Shown here piece by piece: positions 34,912 to 43,427 of a stretch of DNA of 64,000 nt. The stretch lies in contig NZ_JAMCCO010000003.1 in NCBI RefSeq assembly GCF_023371205.1, positions 62,001 to 126,000 of the forward strand, given 5' to 3'. The notes beneath the pieces were generated by a model. The model saw only the letters and a list, made by a program, of their open reading frames with translations, ran no database searches and was not told the DNA's origin. The stretch is from Parvivirga hydrogeniphila. GTDB lineage: Bacteria; Actinomycetota; Coriobacteriia; Anaerosomatales; Anaerosomataceae. The position numbers were made by a program, and so were the translations under genes. Numbering within the stretch: the stretch's first letter is position 1; every line of letters begins with the position of its first letter.

Positions 34912-36069
34912 GTGAGAACCGCTTCCCGTATCGCGAACCTCCCGCCGTACCTGTTCGCCGAGATCGACCGCAAGAAGGAGGCGAAGCAGGCGCAGGGCAT
35001 CGACGTCATCTCGCTCGGCATCGGCGACCCCGACACGCCGACGCCGGACCACATCGTGGACGCTATGGCACGCGCCATCCGCGACCCGAAGAACCACCAG
35101 TACCCTTCGTACTTCGGTGCCAAGCGCTACCGCGAGGCGGCAGCCGAGTGGATGCGACGCCGCTTCGGCGTCGACGTGGACCCGGCCACCGAAGTCCTCG
35201 CACTCATCGGCAGCAAGGAAGGTATCGCGCACGTCTTCCTTGCGTTCGTCGACCCGGGCGACTACACGCTCGTGCCGGGCGCTGGATACCCCGTGTACCA
35301 CACCGGCGGCATCCTCTCGGGCGGGCAGAGCTGGTTCATGCCGATGACCGAAGAGAACGGATTCCTCGCTGATTTCGAGAGCACGCCGCCTGAGGTGCTC
35401 GCGAAGGCGAAGATGATGTTCCTGAGCTACCCGAACAACCCCACTTCAGCCATCGCGACCGAGGAGTACTTCGATCGCGCTATCGCGTTCGCGCGCGAGC
35501 ACGACCTGCTCCTCATCCACGACAACGCGTACTCCGAGATCGGGTTCGACGGGTATCGCGCACCGAGCATCCTGGAACGGCCCGGAGCGAAGGACGTCGC
35601 CATCGAGCTGTTCAGCCTGTCGAAGGCGTACAACATGACCGGCTGGCGTGTGGCGTTCGCCGCCGGCAACGCTCAGGCGATCAAGGCGCTCGGCACCGTG
35701 AAGAGCAACATCGATTCCGGTGTGTTCACCGCGATCCAAGACGCCGCGATCGAGGCGCTGCTCGGGCCGCAGGACTCGATCCAGGAGCTCTGCGCGCTGT
35801 ATCAGCGTCGCCGAGACCTCGTCATCGACACCCTGCATCGCATCGGGCTTCACGCGCAGACCCCGAAGGCCACCATCTACGTGTGGGCGCGGGTGCCCGA
35901 GGGGTACACCTCCGCCACATTCGCCGAGAAGGTGCTCGACGAGGCGAACGTGATCGTGGCACCCGGCAACGCGTACGGACCGAGCGGCGAGGGGTACGTC
36001 CGTATCAGCCTCACCACTCCTGACGACCGGCTCGAGGAGGCCCTCGAGCGCATCAAGAACACCCTCTGA
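34912..36069 (+). CDS. dapL: LL-diaminopimelate aminotransferase
   Basis: 385 residues, a class I/II PLP aminotransferase. SLGIGDPDTPTPDHIV, the NNPTSA segment and the PLP-lysine motif SLSKAYNMTGWR (about 227-238) fit the DapL/aspartate aminotransferase-like group. Adjacency to dapF and the rest of the dap genes supports the one-step conversion of tetrahydrodipicolinate to LL-DAP. The GTG start has AAGGAG 11 bases upstream. A different aminotransferase specificity cannot be excluded from sequence alone. Confidence 0.85.
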   Translation: MRTASRIANLPPYLFAEIDRKKEAKQAQGIDVISLGIGDPDTPTPDHIVDAMARAIRDPKNHQYPSYFGAKRYREAAAEWMRRRFGVDVDPATEVLALIGSKEGIAHVFLAFVDPGDYTLVPGAGYPVYHTGGILSGGQSWFMPMTEENGFLADFESTPPEVLAKAKMMFLSYPNNPTSAIATEEYFDRAIAFAREHDLLLIHDNAYSEIGFDGYRAPSILERPGAKDVAIELFSLSKAYNMTGWRVAFAAGNAQAIKALGTVKSNIDSGVFTAIQDAAIEALLGPQDSIQELCALYQRRRDLVIDTLHRIGLHAQTPKATIYVWARVPEGYTSATFAEKVLDEANVIVAPGNAYGPSGEGYVRISLTTPDDRLEEALERIKNTL

Positions 36070-36089
36070 GGGGGTCGCACACGGACCGG

Positions 36090-37412
36090 ATGCCCGAACG
36101 GGCCACTGGATACGAACCTGCCACGGACGAACGCCGGGAGCGCGCCGTCTTGGTCGGCGTCGAACGGGTCGGAGACGCGCGTCCGTACGCGTGGGACATC
36201 GAAGAGGACCTCGCCGAGCTTGCGCGCCTCGCAGATACAGCAGGGCTCGAGGTGGTCGGCACGGTGACGCAGCGTCTCGCGCGTCCGGAAGCGAAGACCT
36301 TCATCGGCACAGGCAAGGCCGAAGAGGTCGCGCGGTTGGCGAAGGAGCGTAACGCTGGCGTCGTCGTGCTCGACGAAGAGCTCACGCCGAGCCAGCAGGC
36401 GAACCTCGAGCGGCTGCTTCCCGACGTTCGCGTCATCGACCGCACCGCGCTCATCCTCGACATCTTCGCCCAGCACGCCGTCAGCTACGAGGGCAAGCTG
36501 CAGGTGGAGCTCGCGCGTCTTGAATACCAGCTGCCGCGATTGAAGGGCATGTGGGAGCACCTCGAGCGCGAGCGCCTTGGCGGCGGCAGAGGCGCGCGCT
36601 TCGGTGCAGGCGAGTCGCAGCTCGAGACGGACCGGCGGCTCACCCGCAAGCGCATCGCCGAACTCAAGCGCGAGATCGCCTCCATCGCTCGCCACCGCGA
36701 GACGCAGCGGCGCGCTCGCGTGGGATCCGGCGTGTTCCGCATCGCGCTCGTCGGCTACACCAACGCGGGAAAGTCGACGGTCTTGAATGCGCTCACGGAC
36801 GCTGGCGTGTTGGTGGAGGACAAGCTCTTCGCGACGCTCGACGCCACCACGCGCCGGCTCGAGCTCCCGATGGGCAGGGAGGCCACGATCACCGACACCG
36901 TCGGTTTCATCAACAAGCTGCCGCACGGCCTCGTGGAATCGTTCCGATCGACGCTGCTAGAGGCCAGGGAGGCCGATCTGCAGCTGCACATCGTGGACGC
37001 GTCCTCGCCGCACGCTGCTGCGCGTGTCACGGCCGTCAACGAGGTGCTCACGGAGATCGGCGCGAACGAGCGGCGGCAGGTGCTCGTCTTCAACAAGTGC
37101 GACCTGCTCTCAGCCGAAAGCCGCGCACGGCTCGCTGCAGCGTGGCCGAACGCGGTGTTCATCGCGGCGGCCACGGGGGAGGGGATCGACCGCCTCGTGG
37201 AGCGCCTTGCGCAGGAGGCCGCGCGGCTCGATGAGCCGATCAAGGTCACGCTGCCGTTCTCGCGCGGCGACCTCGTCTCGGCGGTGCACGAGCGCGGCAC
37301 GGTGGTGTCCGAGGAGCACACGCCTGATGGCACCGTCATCATCGCGCGCGTTCCGCACGACCTTGCGGCCCGTCTCGAGCCGTTCCGTCGCAGTGAGGCG
37401 GAGCAGGGCTAG
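36090..37412 (+). CDS. hflX: GTPase HflX
   Basis: 440 residues. HflX is a ribosome-associated GTPase that splits stalled ribosomes. The N-terminal domain ([28 protein letters not shown]), the linker [20 protein letters not shown] and the G domain with [15 protein letters not shown] and NKCD are all present. It is the last gene of the long + strand run; its stop shares the CTAG tetranucleotide with the stop of the convergent lexA. miaA-hflX neighbourhood is common in bacteria. Confidence 0.95.
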   Translation: MPERATGYEPATDERRERAVLVGVERVGDARPYAWDIEEDLAELARLADTAGLEVVGTVTQRLARPEAKTFIGTGKAEEVARLAKERNAGVVVLDEELTPSQQANLERLLPDVRVIDRTALILDIFAQHAVSYEGKLQVELARLEYQLPRLKGMWEHLERERLGGGRGARFGAGESQLETDRRLTRKRIAELKREIASIARHRETQRRARVGSGVFRIALVGYTNAGKSTVLNALTDAGVLVEDKLFATLDATTRRLELPMGREATITDTVGFINKLPHGLVESFRSTLLEAREADLQLHIVDASSPHAAARVTAVNEVLTEIGANERRQVLVFNKCDLLSAESRARLAAAWPNAVFIAAATGEGIDRLVERLAQEAARLDEPIKVTLPFSRGDLVSAVHERGTVVSEEHTPDGTVIIARVPHDLAARLEPFRRSEAEQG

Positions 37413-38032
37413 AGCCGACGGAAGAGCGCCACGACCTTGCCGAGGATGCGCGCTTCGCGCACGTAGATCGGATCCATCGTGCTGTTCTCCGGCTGCAGCC
37501 GGATCCTGTCCGGTTCGCGGAAGAACCGCTTGACGGTCGCTTCGTCGTCGATGAGCGCGACGACGATGTCGCCGTTGTCCGCCGCAGGCTGCTGACGCAC
37601 GACCACGTAGTCGCCGTCGAGGATGCCCGCCTCGACCATGCTGTCCCCACGCACGCGCAGGATGAAGGTGGAATCGCCTGCGAACTCGGCGGGCAAGGGG
37701 AGCGTGGCCTCGATGTTCTCCGCGGCGAGAATCGGCTGCCCCGCGGCCACCGACCCCACGAGCGGTACCGCCGTCACGGACCGAGGATCCACGCCGCGCT
37801 CGGTGTCCCGGAAATCGAGCACTTCGAGCGCGCGCGGCTTGGTCGGGTCGCGCCGGATGTAGCCGTGCTTCTCCAGCGCCGCGAGATGAGCGTGGACGGT
37901 GGACGAGGACGACAACCCGACCGCTTCGCCGATCTCGCGGACCGACGGCGGATACCCTTTGCGGTGGATCTCGGCCCGGATGAAGTCCAGGATCTGCTCC
38001 TGGCGCCGGGTGAGCCGTGGCTGATACTCCAT
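37409..38032 (-). CDS. lexA: SOS transcriptional repressor LexA
   Basis: 207 residues. The N-terminal winged helix ([40 protein letters not shown]) binds SOS boxes; the C-terminal S24 domain holds the Ala-Gly cleavage site in SVAAGQP (about 99), the catalytic serine in GDSMVEAGI and lysine in EATVKRF. ATG at 38032 has AAGGGGG upstream; longer in-frame starts run through the promoter and SOS boxes. It is autoregulated through boxes at 38090-38159 and divergent from the LysM gene. Confidence 0.97.
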   Translation of the reverse strand: MEYQPRLTRRQEQILDFIRAEIHRKGYPPSVREIGEAVGLSSSSTVHAHLAALEKHGYIRRDPTKPRALEVLDFRDTERGVDPRSVTAVPLVGSVAAGQPILAAENIEATLPLPAEFAGDSTFILRVRGDSMVEAGILDGDYVVVRQQPAADNGDIVVALIDDEATVKRFFREPDRIRLQPENSTMDPIYVREARILGKVVALFRRL

Positions 38033-38063
38033 GTCGCCCCCTTGCTTCGGGACCCTCGCGCCT

Positions 38064-38103
38064 AGTCTACAGCCTTGCATGCACGAATGCAAACATGCGT
38101 TCG
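38064..38103 (-). promoter_or_regulatory. lexA promoter with an SOS box (one mismatch)
   Basis: On the - strand, -35 TTGCAT (38087-38092), 17-base spacer and -10 TAGACT (38064-38069). The box CAAACATGCGTTCG (38090-38103) differs from CGAAC-N4-GTTCG at one position and overlaps the -35. This allows LexA autorepression. Confidence 0.65.
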
Positions 38104-38111
38104 ATGTCGTC

Positions 38112-38140
38112 TTGCAATACGAACACGTGTTCGGTATGCT
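38112..38140 (+). promoter_or_regulatory. LysM-gene promoter with a perfect SOS box in the spacer
   Basis: -35 TTGCAA (38112-38117), exactly 17 bases, -10 TATGCT (38135-38140). The perfect SOS box CGAACACGTGTTCG (38120-38133) fills the spacer. Direct LexA repression of the divergent gene is the simplest reading. Confidence 0.8.
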
Positions 38141-38145
38141 TCCAT

Positions 38146-38159
38146 CGAACGGCTGTTCG
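38146..38159 (+). promoter_or_regulatory. Second perfect SOS box downstream of the LysM-gene promoter
   Basis: CGAACGGCTGTTCG matches the consensus exactly. It lies just past the likely transcription start of the LysM gene, 26 bases centre-to-centre from the first perfect box, so tandem LexA dimers may bind. Confidence 0.8.
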
Positions 38160-38223
38160 ATGGATGTCAGACCCCGTCCGTACGATGACGCGTGGAATGC
38201 GCACGACGACACAGGAGCCGAGG

Positions 38224-38622
38224 ATGAGGAGCAGGGAACACACGAGGACGAGGCGCGAGCCGCGATGCGCCGTCACGCTGGAGATGCTCGGGGCGGTGCT
38301 CTCGCTCGCGCTCTTGATCGCTGCGATCGTCCACGCGGCGGGCGCCGCAGCAACGCCTCCGACGGACGTCAAGAGCGTGACGATCGTCGTGCAGCGGGGC
38401 GACACGCTGTGGTCGATCGCACGACGGTGCGCTGTGCCTGGCGACACGATTCCCGAGAAGGTCGCCGCCATCCGCGCCGCGAACGGGCTGCACTCGGCGT
38501 CCCTCTCGCCGGGGCAGTCCCTCTCGATACCCGTCATCGGCGACGATGCTGGCCGCGACCGGGTGGCGGAGGCGTCCGAGCTCGCTTCCAGGGACGGCTC
38601 CGGGCCGCACGAGACGAGGTGA
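38224..38622 (+). CDS. SOS-controlled LysM membrane protein (YneA/Rv2719c-like division inhibitor)
   Basis: 132 residues. A basic N-terminus is followed by one membrane segment (about 20-40, [20 protein letters not shown]) and an extracytoplasmic LysM domain (about 50-105, [20 protein letters not shown], ending [10 protein letters not shown]). ATG 38224 has CAGGAG upstream; earlier in-frame ATGs lack a site. The divergent position next to lexA, the SOS boxes and the membrane-plus-LysM layout match YneA of Bacillus and Rv2719c of mycobacteria, which slow division during DNA damage (established). Function here is inferred from these parallels. Confidence 0.8.
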   Translation: MRSREHTRTRREPRCAVTLEMLGAVLSLALLIAAIVHAAGAAATPPTDVKSVTIVVQRGDTLWSIARRCAVPGDTIPEKVAAIRAANGLHSASLSPGQSLSIPVIGDDAGRDRVAEASELASRDGSGPHETR

Positions 38623-38688
38623 TGCCTGCCGCACGCGCCCGTTTCGCCACTGCCCGTCGTGAACTCCGCACGCATTCCGACTTGGCCA

Positions 38689-38717
38689 TTGCGACGCAAT
38701 ATCTTGTGTGCTAGTCT
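38689..38717 (+). promoter_or_regulatory. nrdR promoter containing an NrdR box
   Basis: -35 TTGCGA (38689-38694), 17 bases, extended -10 TGC-TAGTCT (38709-38717). The 16-base sequence ACGCAATATCTTGTGT (38694-38709) matches the NrdR box consensus acaCwAtATaTwGtgt at 14 of 16 positions and fills the spacer. NrdR usually binds paired boxes; I do not see a good second copy. Confidence 0.7.
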
Positions 38718-38746
38718 CGGAGGCGGCCTAGATGTGGGGGTGGCAG

Positions 38747-39193
38747 ATGCGGTGCCCGTATTGCGGTCACGAAGAGACGAGGGTCGTCGACTCCCGGGTC
38801 TCTGAGTCGGGGGACGCGATCCGAAGGCGTCGCGAGTGCCTTCAGTGCGCGAAGCGGTTCACGACCTACGAGCGCCGCGAGGACGTGCCGCTCATGGTCA
38901 TCAAGAAGGACTCGCGCCGCGAGCCGTTCGACCGCGGGAAGCTGCTGCGCGGGCTGGTGGTCGCCACCGCCAAACGCAACGTCACCACGGCGCAGCTCGA
39001 AGCGCTGATCGACGACATCGAGACCGAGCTGCACAACTCGTTCAGATACGAGGTCCGCGCCAAAGACCTCGGAGACATGGTGTTGAAGCGGCTCCTGGAG
39101 CTGGACAAGGTCGCGTACATCCGGTTCGCGTCCGTGTACAAGCAGTTCCAGGACCTTGATGAGTTCACGTCCGAGCTCAAGAAGCTTGGTTGA
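38747..39193 (+). CDS. nrdR: Transcriptional repressor NrdR
   Basis: 148 residues. NrdR is the (d)ATP-sensing repressor of ribonucleotide reductase genes. The zinc ribbon MRCPYCG...[13 protein letters not shown] and the ATP-cone ([20 protein letters not shown] and following) are intact. ATG 38747 gives the canonical MRCPYCG start with GGGGGTGG upstream; ATG 38732 would add five residues. It has its own NrdR box and is followed by nrdD, its obvious target, on the same strand. Confidence 0.97.
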   Translation: MRCPYCGHEETRVVDSRVSESGDAIRRRRECLQCAKRFTTYERREDVPLMVIKKDSRREPFDRGKLLRGLVVATAKRNVTTAQLEALIDDIETELHNSFRYEVRAKDLGDMVLKRLLELDKVAYIRFASVYKQFQDLDEFTSELKKLG

Positions 39194-39258
39194 GCCGAAA
39201 CAGCGGAGCTCTGGCTCGGCGCACGGGACGGAGAAGACGTCACAGAAGGCAGGTCGCA

Positions 39259-41385
39259 ATGGTTCTTGAACGCACAGTCAACGTCATCAAGCCGGCGCCG
39301 GCCCCTCGGGCAGCGGAGACGACCGACATCGCGCTCCTCGTGGCCACATCGTCCCGTCAAGAGATCGACGCGTGGGACCGCTCGAAGATCGCAGACTCGC
39401 TCGTGAAGGAGACCGGCTGCGACCGGGCGCTCGCCGAGGAGATCGCGCTTGCCGTCGAGGACCGCATCGACCGCACGAACCTCCTGACGGTCACCACGGC
39501 CATCATCCGCGAGTTCGTCGACCTGGAGCTCCTCGAGCGCGGCCTGACGACCACGCTCAAGCGCCATACGCACCTGGGCCTGCCGATGTGGGACGTCGAA
39601 CAGATCATCACGAACGCCAACAAGGAGAACAGCAACACCACCCACAACCCTGAGTCGATCAACCTGACGCTCGCGGAGACGATCCTCAAGGAGTACGCCC
39701 TGCGCAAGGTGTTCTCGGAAGACGTCGCCGAAGCGCACTACGTGGGCGACATCCACATCCACGACCTCGGCTTCATCATCCGGCCGTACTGCGGCGGCCA
39801 CAGCCTCGAGTACATCAAGAAGTACGGGCTCAAGCTGCCGAACATCACGAGCGTGAGCAGACCCGCGAAACATCCGGAGGTGCTCATCGGCCACATGGTG
39901 AAGATGGCGAGCGCGCTCCAAGCGCACTACGCTGGTGCCGTCGGCTGGGAGGCCGTCAACATCTTCTTCGCGCCGTTTCTTGTCGGCAAGACGGACGAGG
40001 AGCTCGACCAGCTGGCCCAGATGCTCATCTTCGAGTTCAACCAGCTCGCCGGCGCGCGCGGATCGCAGGTCGTCTTCACCGACTTCAACCTCTACTTCAA
40101 CGTTCCGCGGCACTTCGCCGACACGCCGGCCATCGGCCCGGGCGGCGTGTACACGGGCAAGACCTACAAGGACTATGAGCAGGAGGCCCAGGCGTTCTTG
40201 CGCGCCATGTTCAACGTCTACATGCGCGGCGACGCACACGGCAAGACGTTCGTCTTTCCGAAGCCGCTGCTGCATATCAACGAGGACTTCTTCACCACGC
40301 CGGGCCACGAGGAGTTCCTCGACCTCGCGTGCGCGGTGGCAAGCAAGCAGGGCATCACGTACTTCGTCTTCGATCGGGGCGATGAGGTCACGGTCTCACA
40401 GTGCTGCCGCCTCAAGTTGAAGCTCTCCGAGGAGCAGCTCAAGGAGACCAGCACGCCGGAGCGGATGCGCTTCTCGGCGCTGCAGAACGTGACGATCAAC
40501 CTGCCCCGCATCGCGTACAAAGCCAACGGAAACGACCAGGCGCTGTTCATGGAGCTCAACCGGGCGCTCGAGCTCGTCGCGAAGGCGCACGTCCAGAAGC
40601 GCGCGTTCATCCGCGGACTTCTGGACCTCGGAGCGGAAGGCCCGCTCGGTCTGCTCACCCTCGACCTGGACGGTTCGCCGTACCTCGACATGGACCGCCT
40701 CACGTACCTCGCAGGGCTCATCGGACTGAACGAGCTCGTGCAGGTCCACACCGGCCAGCAGCTCCACGAGTCCGACGAGGCGCTGCGGTTCGGCCTGAAG
40801 GTGGTCGCGGCGATGAACCTCAAGTGCCGCGAGCTTTCCGAGCGGTACGGCATCAACCTCGTCCTCGAAGAGACGCCGGCGGAGTCCGCTGGCTATCGGC
40901 TCGCGAAGCTGGATCTGAAGTACTGGCCGACGCAGGCCGCCCGCGCGATCAAAGGAGACCCGTCCAGCGGGCACTGCTACTACACGAATTCGGTCCACCT
41001 GGCCGTGGACGCGCCTATCGACTACATCGAGCGCGTCGAGAAGCAGTCGCGGTTCCACCCGCTCATCGAGGCGGGCGCCATCGTGCACGTCTGGCTCGGA
41101 GAGAGCGAGCCGGACCCGCAGGCCATCAAGTCGTTCGTCGTCAAGACGTTCCGCAACACGCAGTGCGCGCAGATCGCCTTCAGCCCTGAGTTCACCGTGT
41201 GCGAGACCTGCCAGCGCACCAGCAGAGGGCTCAAGACGCAGTGCCCGCTGTGCGGATCGCTCGACGTCTACGGCGTGACGCGTATCGTCGGCTACTTCAG
41301 CAAGGTGCAGACCTGGAACCGCAGCAAGGTGGCCGAGCTGTACGACCGGGTGCGCACGGACCTGTCCGGCGTGCCGAGCGCGTGA
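39259..41385 (+). CDS. nrdD: Anaerobic ribonucleoside-triphosphate reductase (class III)
   Basis: 708 residues. NrdD reduces ribonucleotides to deoxyribonucleotides without oxygen, using a glycyl radical made by NrdG. Seen: an N-terminal ATP-cone-like region (about 20-100), the ten-stranded barrel with HIHDLGF and NANKENSNTTHNPE, and a C-terminal zinc site CETCQRTSRGLKTQCPLC followed by the radical loop TRIVGYFSK, where the Gly in RIVGY is the likely radical site. ATG 39259 has GAAGGCAGG. It is co-oriented with nrdR, the thioredoxin-like gene and nrdG. Confidence 0.95.
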   Translation: MVLERTVNVIKPAPAPRAAETTDIALLVATSSRQEIDAWDRSKIADSLVKETGCDRALAEEIALAVEDRIDRTNLLTVTTAIIREFVDLELLERGLTTTLKRHTHLGLPMWDVEQIITNANKENSNTTHNPESINLTLAETILKEYALRKVFSEDVAEAHYVGDIHIHDLGFIIRPYCGGHSLEYIKKYGLKLPNITSVSRPAKHPEVLIGHMVKMASALQAHYAGAVGWEAVNIFFAPFLVGKTDEELDQLAQMLIFEFNQLAGARGSQVVFTDFNLYFNVPRHFADTPAIGPGGVYTGKTYKDYEQEAQAFLRAMFNVYMRGDAHGKTFVFPKPLLHINEDFFTTPGHEEFLDLACAVASKQGITYFVFDRGDEVTVSQCCRLKLKLSEEQLKETSTPERMRFSALQNVTINLPRIAYKANGNDQALFMELNRALELVAKAHVQKRAFIRGLLDLGAEGPLGLLTLDLDGSPYLDMDRLTYLAGLIGLNELVQVHTGQQLHESDEALRFGLKVVAAMNLKCRELSERYGINLVLEETPAESAGYRLAKLDLKYWPTQAARAIKGDPSSGHCYYTNSVHLAVDAPIDYIERVEKQSRFHPLIEAGAIVHVWLGESEPDPQAIKSFVVKTFRNTQCAQIAFSPEFTVCETCQRTSRGLKTQCPLCGSLDVYGVTRIVGYFSKVQTWNRSKVAELYDRVRTDLSGVPSA

Positions 41386-41398
41386 AGGGGTGCAAAGC

Positions 41399-41644
41399 GT
41401 GGAAGTCAAGCTGTTCGTGAAAGAAGACTGCCCGCGTTGCCCGGCAGCCAAACGGGCGTGCGAGGGCATCGACCAGCTCAGGATCTACGACGTCGACTCG
41501 ATCGACGGGCTGGCCGAGGCCTCGTTCCACGGCGTGCTGGCAACGCCGACGGTCATCGTCGTCGACTCGACCGGACGTGAGGTCGCCGCGTGGCGGGGAA
41601 CAGCGCCTGATGCGAGCGAACTCCGCGCTGTCCTTGCGAACTAG
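41399..41644 (+). CDS. Small thioredoxin/glutaredoxin-like protein (NrdH-like)
   Basis: 81 residues with a redox CPRC motif near the N-terminus (VKEDCPRCPAAKRACEG) and the cis-proline TPTVIVVD segment typical of the thioredoxin fold. GTG 41399 has AAGGGG at eight bases; GTG 41390 would add three residues. It lies between nrdD and nrdG, so it may serve as the reductant of NrdD or NrdG or protect the zinc site. Some class III enzymes use thioredoxin/NrdH (established); use here is inferred from position. Confidence 0.8.
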   Translation: MEVKLFVKEDCPRCPAAKRACEGIDQLRIYDVDSIDGLAEASFHGVLATPTVIVVDSTGREVAAWRGTAPDASELRAVLAN

Positions 41645-41654
41645 GAAGGCCGCC

Positions 41655-42368
41655 GTGAGCCTGACGACGACAGCTCCGAGACTGCGGATCGCAGCCTGGC
41701 AGCCAGCGAGCATGCTGGACTGGCCGGGCCGCATCGCGGCGACCGTGTTCGTGAGCGGCTGTCCGTTCCGATGCCCGTACTGCCACAACCCTGACCTCGT
41801 CGCTCCGGGTTCTGCGCAGGACAGCACGCCGCTTTTGGAGCTTCTCGCCGTACGTCGCGGCTGGATCGACGGCGTCGCCATCACGGGGGGAGAGCCGACG
41901 GCCGATCCGGGGCTGATGGAGCTCCTCGCCGCGCTTCGCGACATGGGGCTTCCGGTCAAGCTCGACACGAACGGAAGCAGGCCCGAGGTGCTCGAGCGCA
42001 TCCTCGAAGAACGTCTCGTCGAGATGGTCGCGCTCGACGTGAAGACCGTGCCCGAGCGCTACGACGCGCTCACCGGCGTCGCAGGCTCAGCCGAGGCGGT
42101 GGCGCGGAGCGTCGACCTCGTCATCGGCTCGGGCGTGCGGCACGAGTTCCGCACCACTGCCTGGCCGGGTTCGCTCACCATCGAAGACTTCCCGCGCATC
42201 GCGCGCGCGCTCGCGGGCGGCGAGCGGTACGTCATCCAGCAGTTCCGTCCTGAACGGACGCTCGATCCGGACGCCGCGGCCGTCTTGCCTTTCAGCGCAG
42301 ACGCACTCACGAAGGCCGCTTCGCGCTGCGAAGCGCACCTCCCCACGACGCTGAGAGGCGTGCGGTGA
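41655..42368 (+). CDS. nrdG: Anaerobic ribonucleotide reductase activating protein (radical SAM)
   Basis: 237 residues. The radical-SAM cluster motif CPFRCPYC (about 35-42) and the [17 protein letters not shown]-binding segment are clear. It generates the glycyl radical on NrdD. GTG 41655 has AGGAAGGC upstream, 10 bases after the thioredoxin-like gene; longer in-frame starts overlap that gene. It is longer than the E. coli enzyme and resembles the pyruvate-formate-lyase-activase-like branch common with this type of NrdD. Confidence 0.92.
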   Translation: MSLTTTAPRLRIAAWQPASMLDWPGRIAATVFVSGCPFRCPYCHNPDLVAPGSAQDSTPLLELLAVRRGWIDGVAITGGEPTADPGLMELLAALRDMGLPVKLDTNGSRPEVLERILEERLVEMVALDVKTVPERYDALTGVAGSAEAVARSVDLVIGSGVRHEFRTTAWPGSLTIEDFPRIARALAGGERYVIQQFRPERTLDPDAAAVLPFSADALTKAASRCEAHLPTTLRGVR

Positions 42369-42799
42369 TGGATCTTCGCATCAAGCGCCTCGATCCAGAC
42401 CTGCCGCTCCCGTCGTACGCTCACGAGGGCGACGCAGGGCTCGATCTCTACGCAGCCGCAGACGTCACGCTTGCTCCGTTCGCGCGAGCACTCGTGCCTA
42501 CCGGCATCGCGGTCGCGATACCGGAGGGGTACGCGGGGTTCGTCCAACCGCGGAGCGGACTCGCGATCAAGCATGGCCTCGGTCTGGTCAACAGCCCCGG
42601 CCTCATCGACAGCCACTATCGAGGCGAAATCAAGGTCATCGCCATCAACCTGGACCCGACTGAACCCATCGAGATCAAGCGCGGCCACAAGATCGCGCAG
42701 CTCGTCATCCAGAAGGTCGCTGCCGTGCGCCTGGTGGAGACAGTGGAGCTCGATTCGACCACGCGAGGGGAGGGGGGCTTTGGGAGCACCGGCGTCTGA
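42368..42799 (+). CDS. dut: Deoxyuridine 5'-triphosphate nucleotidohydrolase
   Basis: 143 residues, a trimeric dUTPase. All five motifs are recognisable: [45 protein letters not shown] and the C-terminal [11 protein letters not shown] arm. It keeps uracil out of DNA and yields dUMP for dTTP. ATG 42368 overlaps the nrdG stop (TGATG); GTG 42365 is possible. Position in the nrd cluster forms a dNTP-supply operon. Confidence 0.96.
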   Translation: MDLRIKRLDPDLPLPSYAHEGDAGLDLYAAADVTLAPFARALVPTGIAVAIPEGYAGFVQPRSGLAIKHGLGLVNSPGLIDSHYRGEIKVIAINLDPTEPIEIKRGHKIAQLVIQKVAAVRLVETVELDSTTRGEGGFGSTGV

Positions 42800-43283
42800 G
42801 GCCCCGCGCGTGCGCGTCGCTGCTGCGATCCTCGCTCCCGGCGGTCTCGTCGTCGTCACTCAACACAAGCACGGCTCCTCGTACGCCCTGCTTCCGGGAG
42901 GAGGAGTGGCGTGGGGAGAGCCGCTCGATAAGGCCCTTGAACGAGAGGTGCTCGAGGAGATCGGGCTTCCCATCGCCGTCGAGCAGCTTCTTCTCGTGAA
43001 CGACTCGATCGCCCCTGACGGCAGCAGGCACGTCATCAACCTGACCTTCTCTGCACGCCCGCTGTCGTCCACGGACAGCCTCACACCTCACGACCCGGCC
43101 GTCGACGCCGTCCTCGTCGTTCCCCTCGACGAGCTCGCGTCGCTCGACTTGCGGCCGCCGATCGCCCGCCATCTGCTGCACGCGCTCGGCAACGACCGCC
43201 TACTGCCCTGCGCCACGTACCTCGGTGCGCTGTGGGTCCATGATCTGGACGACGCCCGAAACGGAAGGTCACCAGGCAGATGA
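42780..43283 (+). CDS. NUDIX hydrolase
   Basis: 167 residues from a TTG start at 42780. The Nudix box G-x5-E-x7-REVxEExG is seen as [18 protein letters not shown] followed by LEEIGLP. No ATG/GTG exists upstream of the fold in this frame except inside dut; TTG 42780 is preceded by AGGGGAGGGGGG at ideal spacing, and GTG 42810 is the alternative. It overlaps dut by 20 bases. Substrate unknown; nucleotide-pool cleansing fits its neighbours. Confidence 0.8.
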   Translation: MGAPASEAPRVRVAAAILAPGGLVVVTQHKHGSSYALLPGGGVAWGEPLDKALEREVLEEIGLPIAVEQLLLVNDSIAPDGSRHVINLTFSARPLSSTDSLTPHDPAVDAVLVVPLDELASLDLRPPIARHLLHALGNDRLLPCATYLGALWVHDLDDARNGRSPGR

Positions 43284-43288
43284 TGGCG

Positions 43289-43308
43289 CATGTACTTTAC
43301 ATAACATG
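43289..43308. promoter_or_regulatory. AT-richer inverted repeat upstream of the purine permease gene
   Basis: CATGT (43289-43293) and ACATG (43304-43308) flank ten AT-rich bases in an otherwise GC-rich 144-base gap. It may be a promoter region or operator for the downstream permease pair. No purine riboswitch fold is recognisable. Confidence 0.3.
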
Positions 43309-43427
43309 GCCGAGCGCATCTCCGACTGCCTTGGAGGGGGTGAGGACTGCACACGTGAGTACCATCGCGGCGGACTCGATCAAGATCGCGTGACCTACAC
43401 GAACGACCAACAGAAAGGACTGGTGCG

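Noticed and set aside
38032-38212. Longer LexA with about 60 extra N-terminal residues
   Set aside because: The extension would cover the promoter and three SOS boxes; ATG 38032 has a good site and gives normal LexA length.
41577-41655. Earlier start of NrdG overlapping the thioredoxin-like gene
   Set aside because: GTG 41655 has AGGAAGG in the intergenic gap and starts just before the conserved domain.
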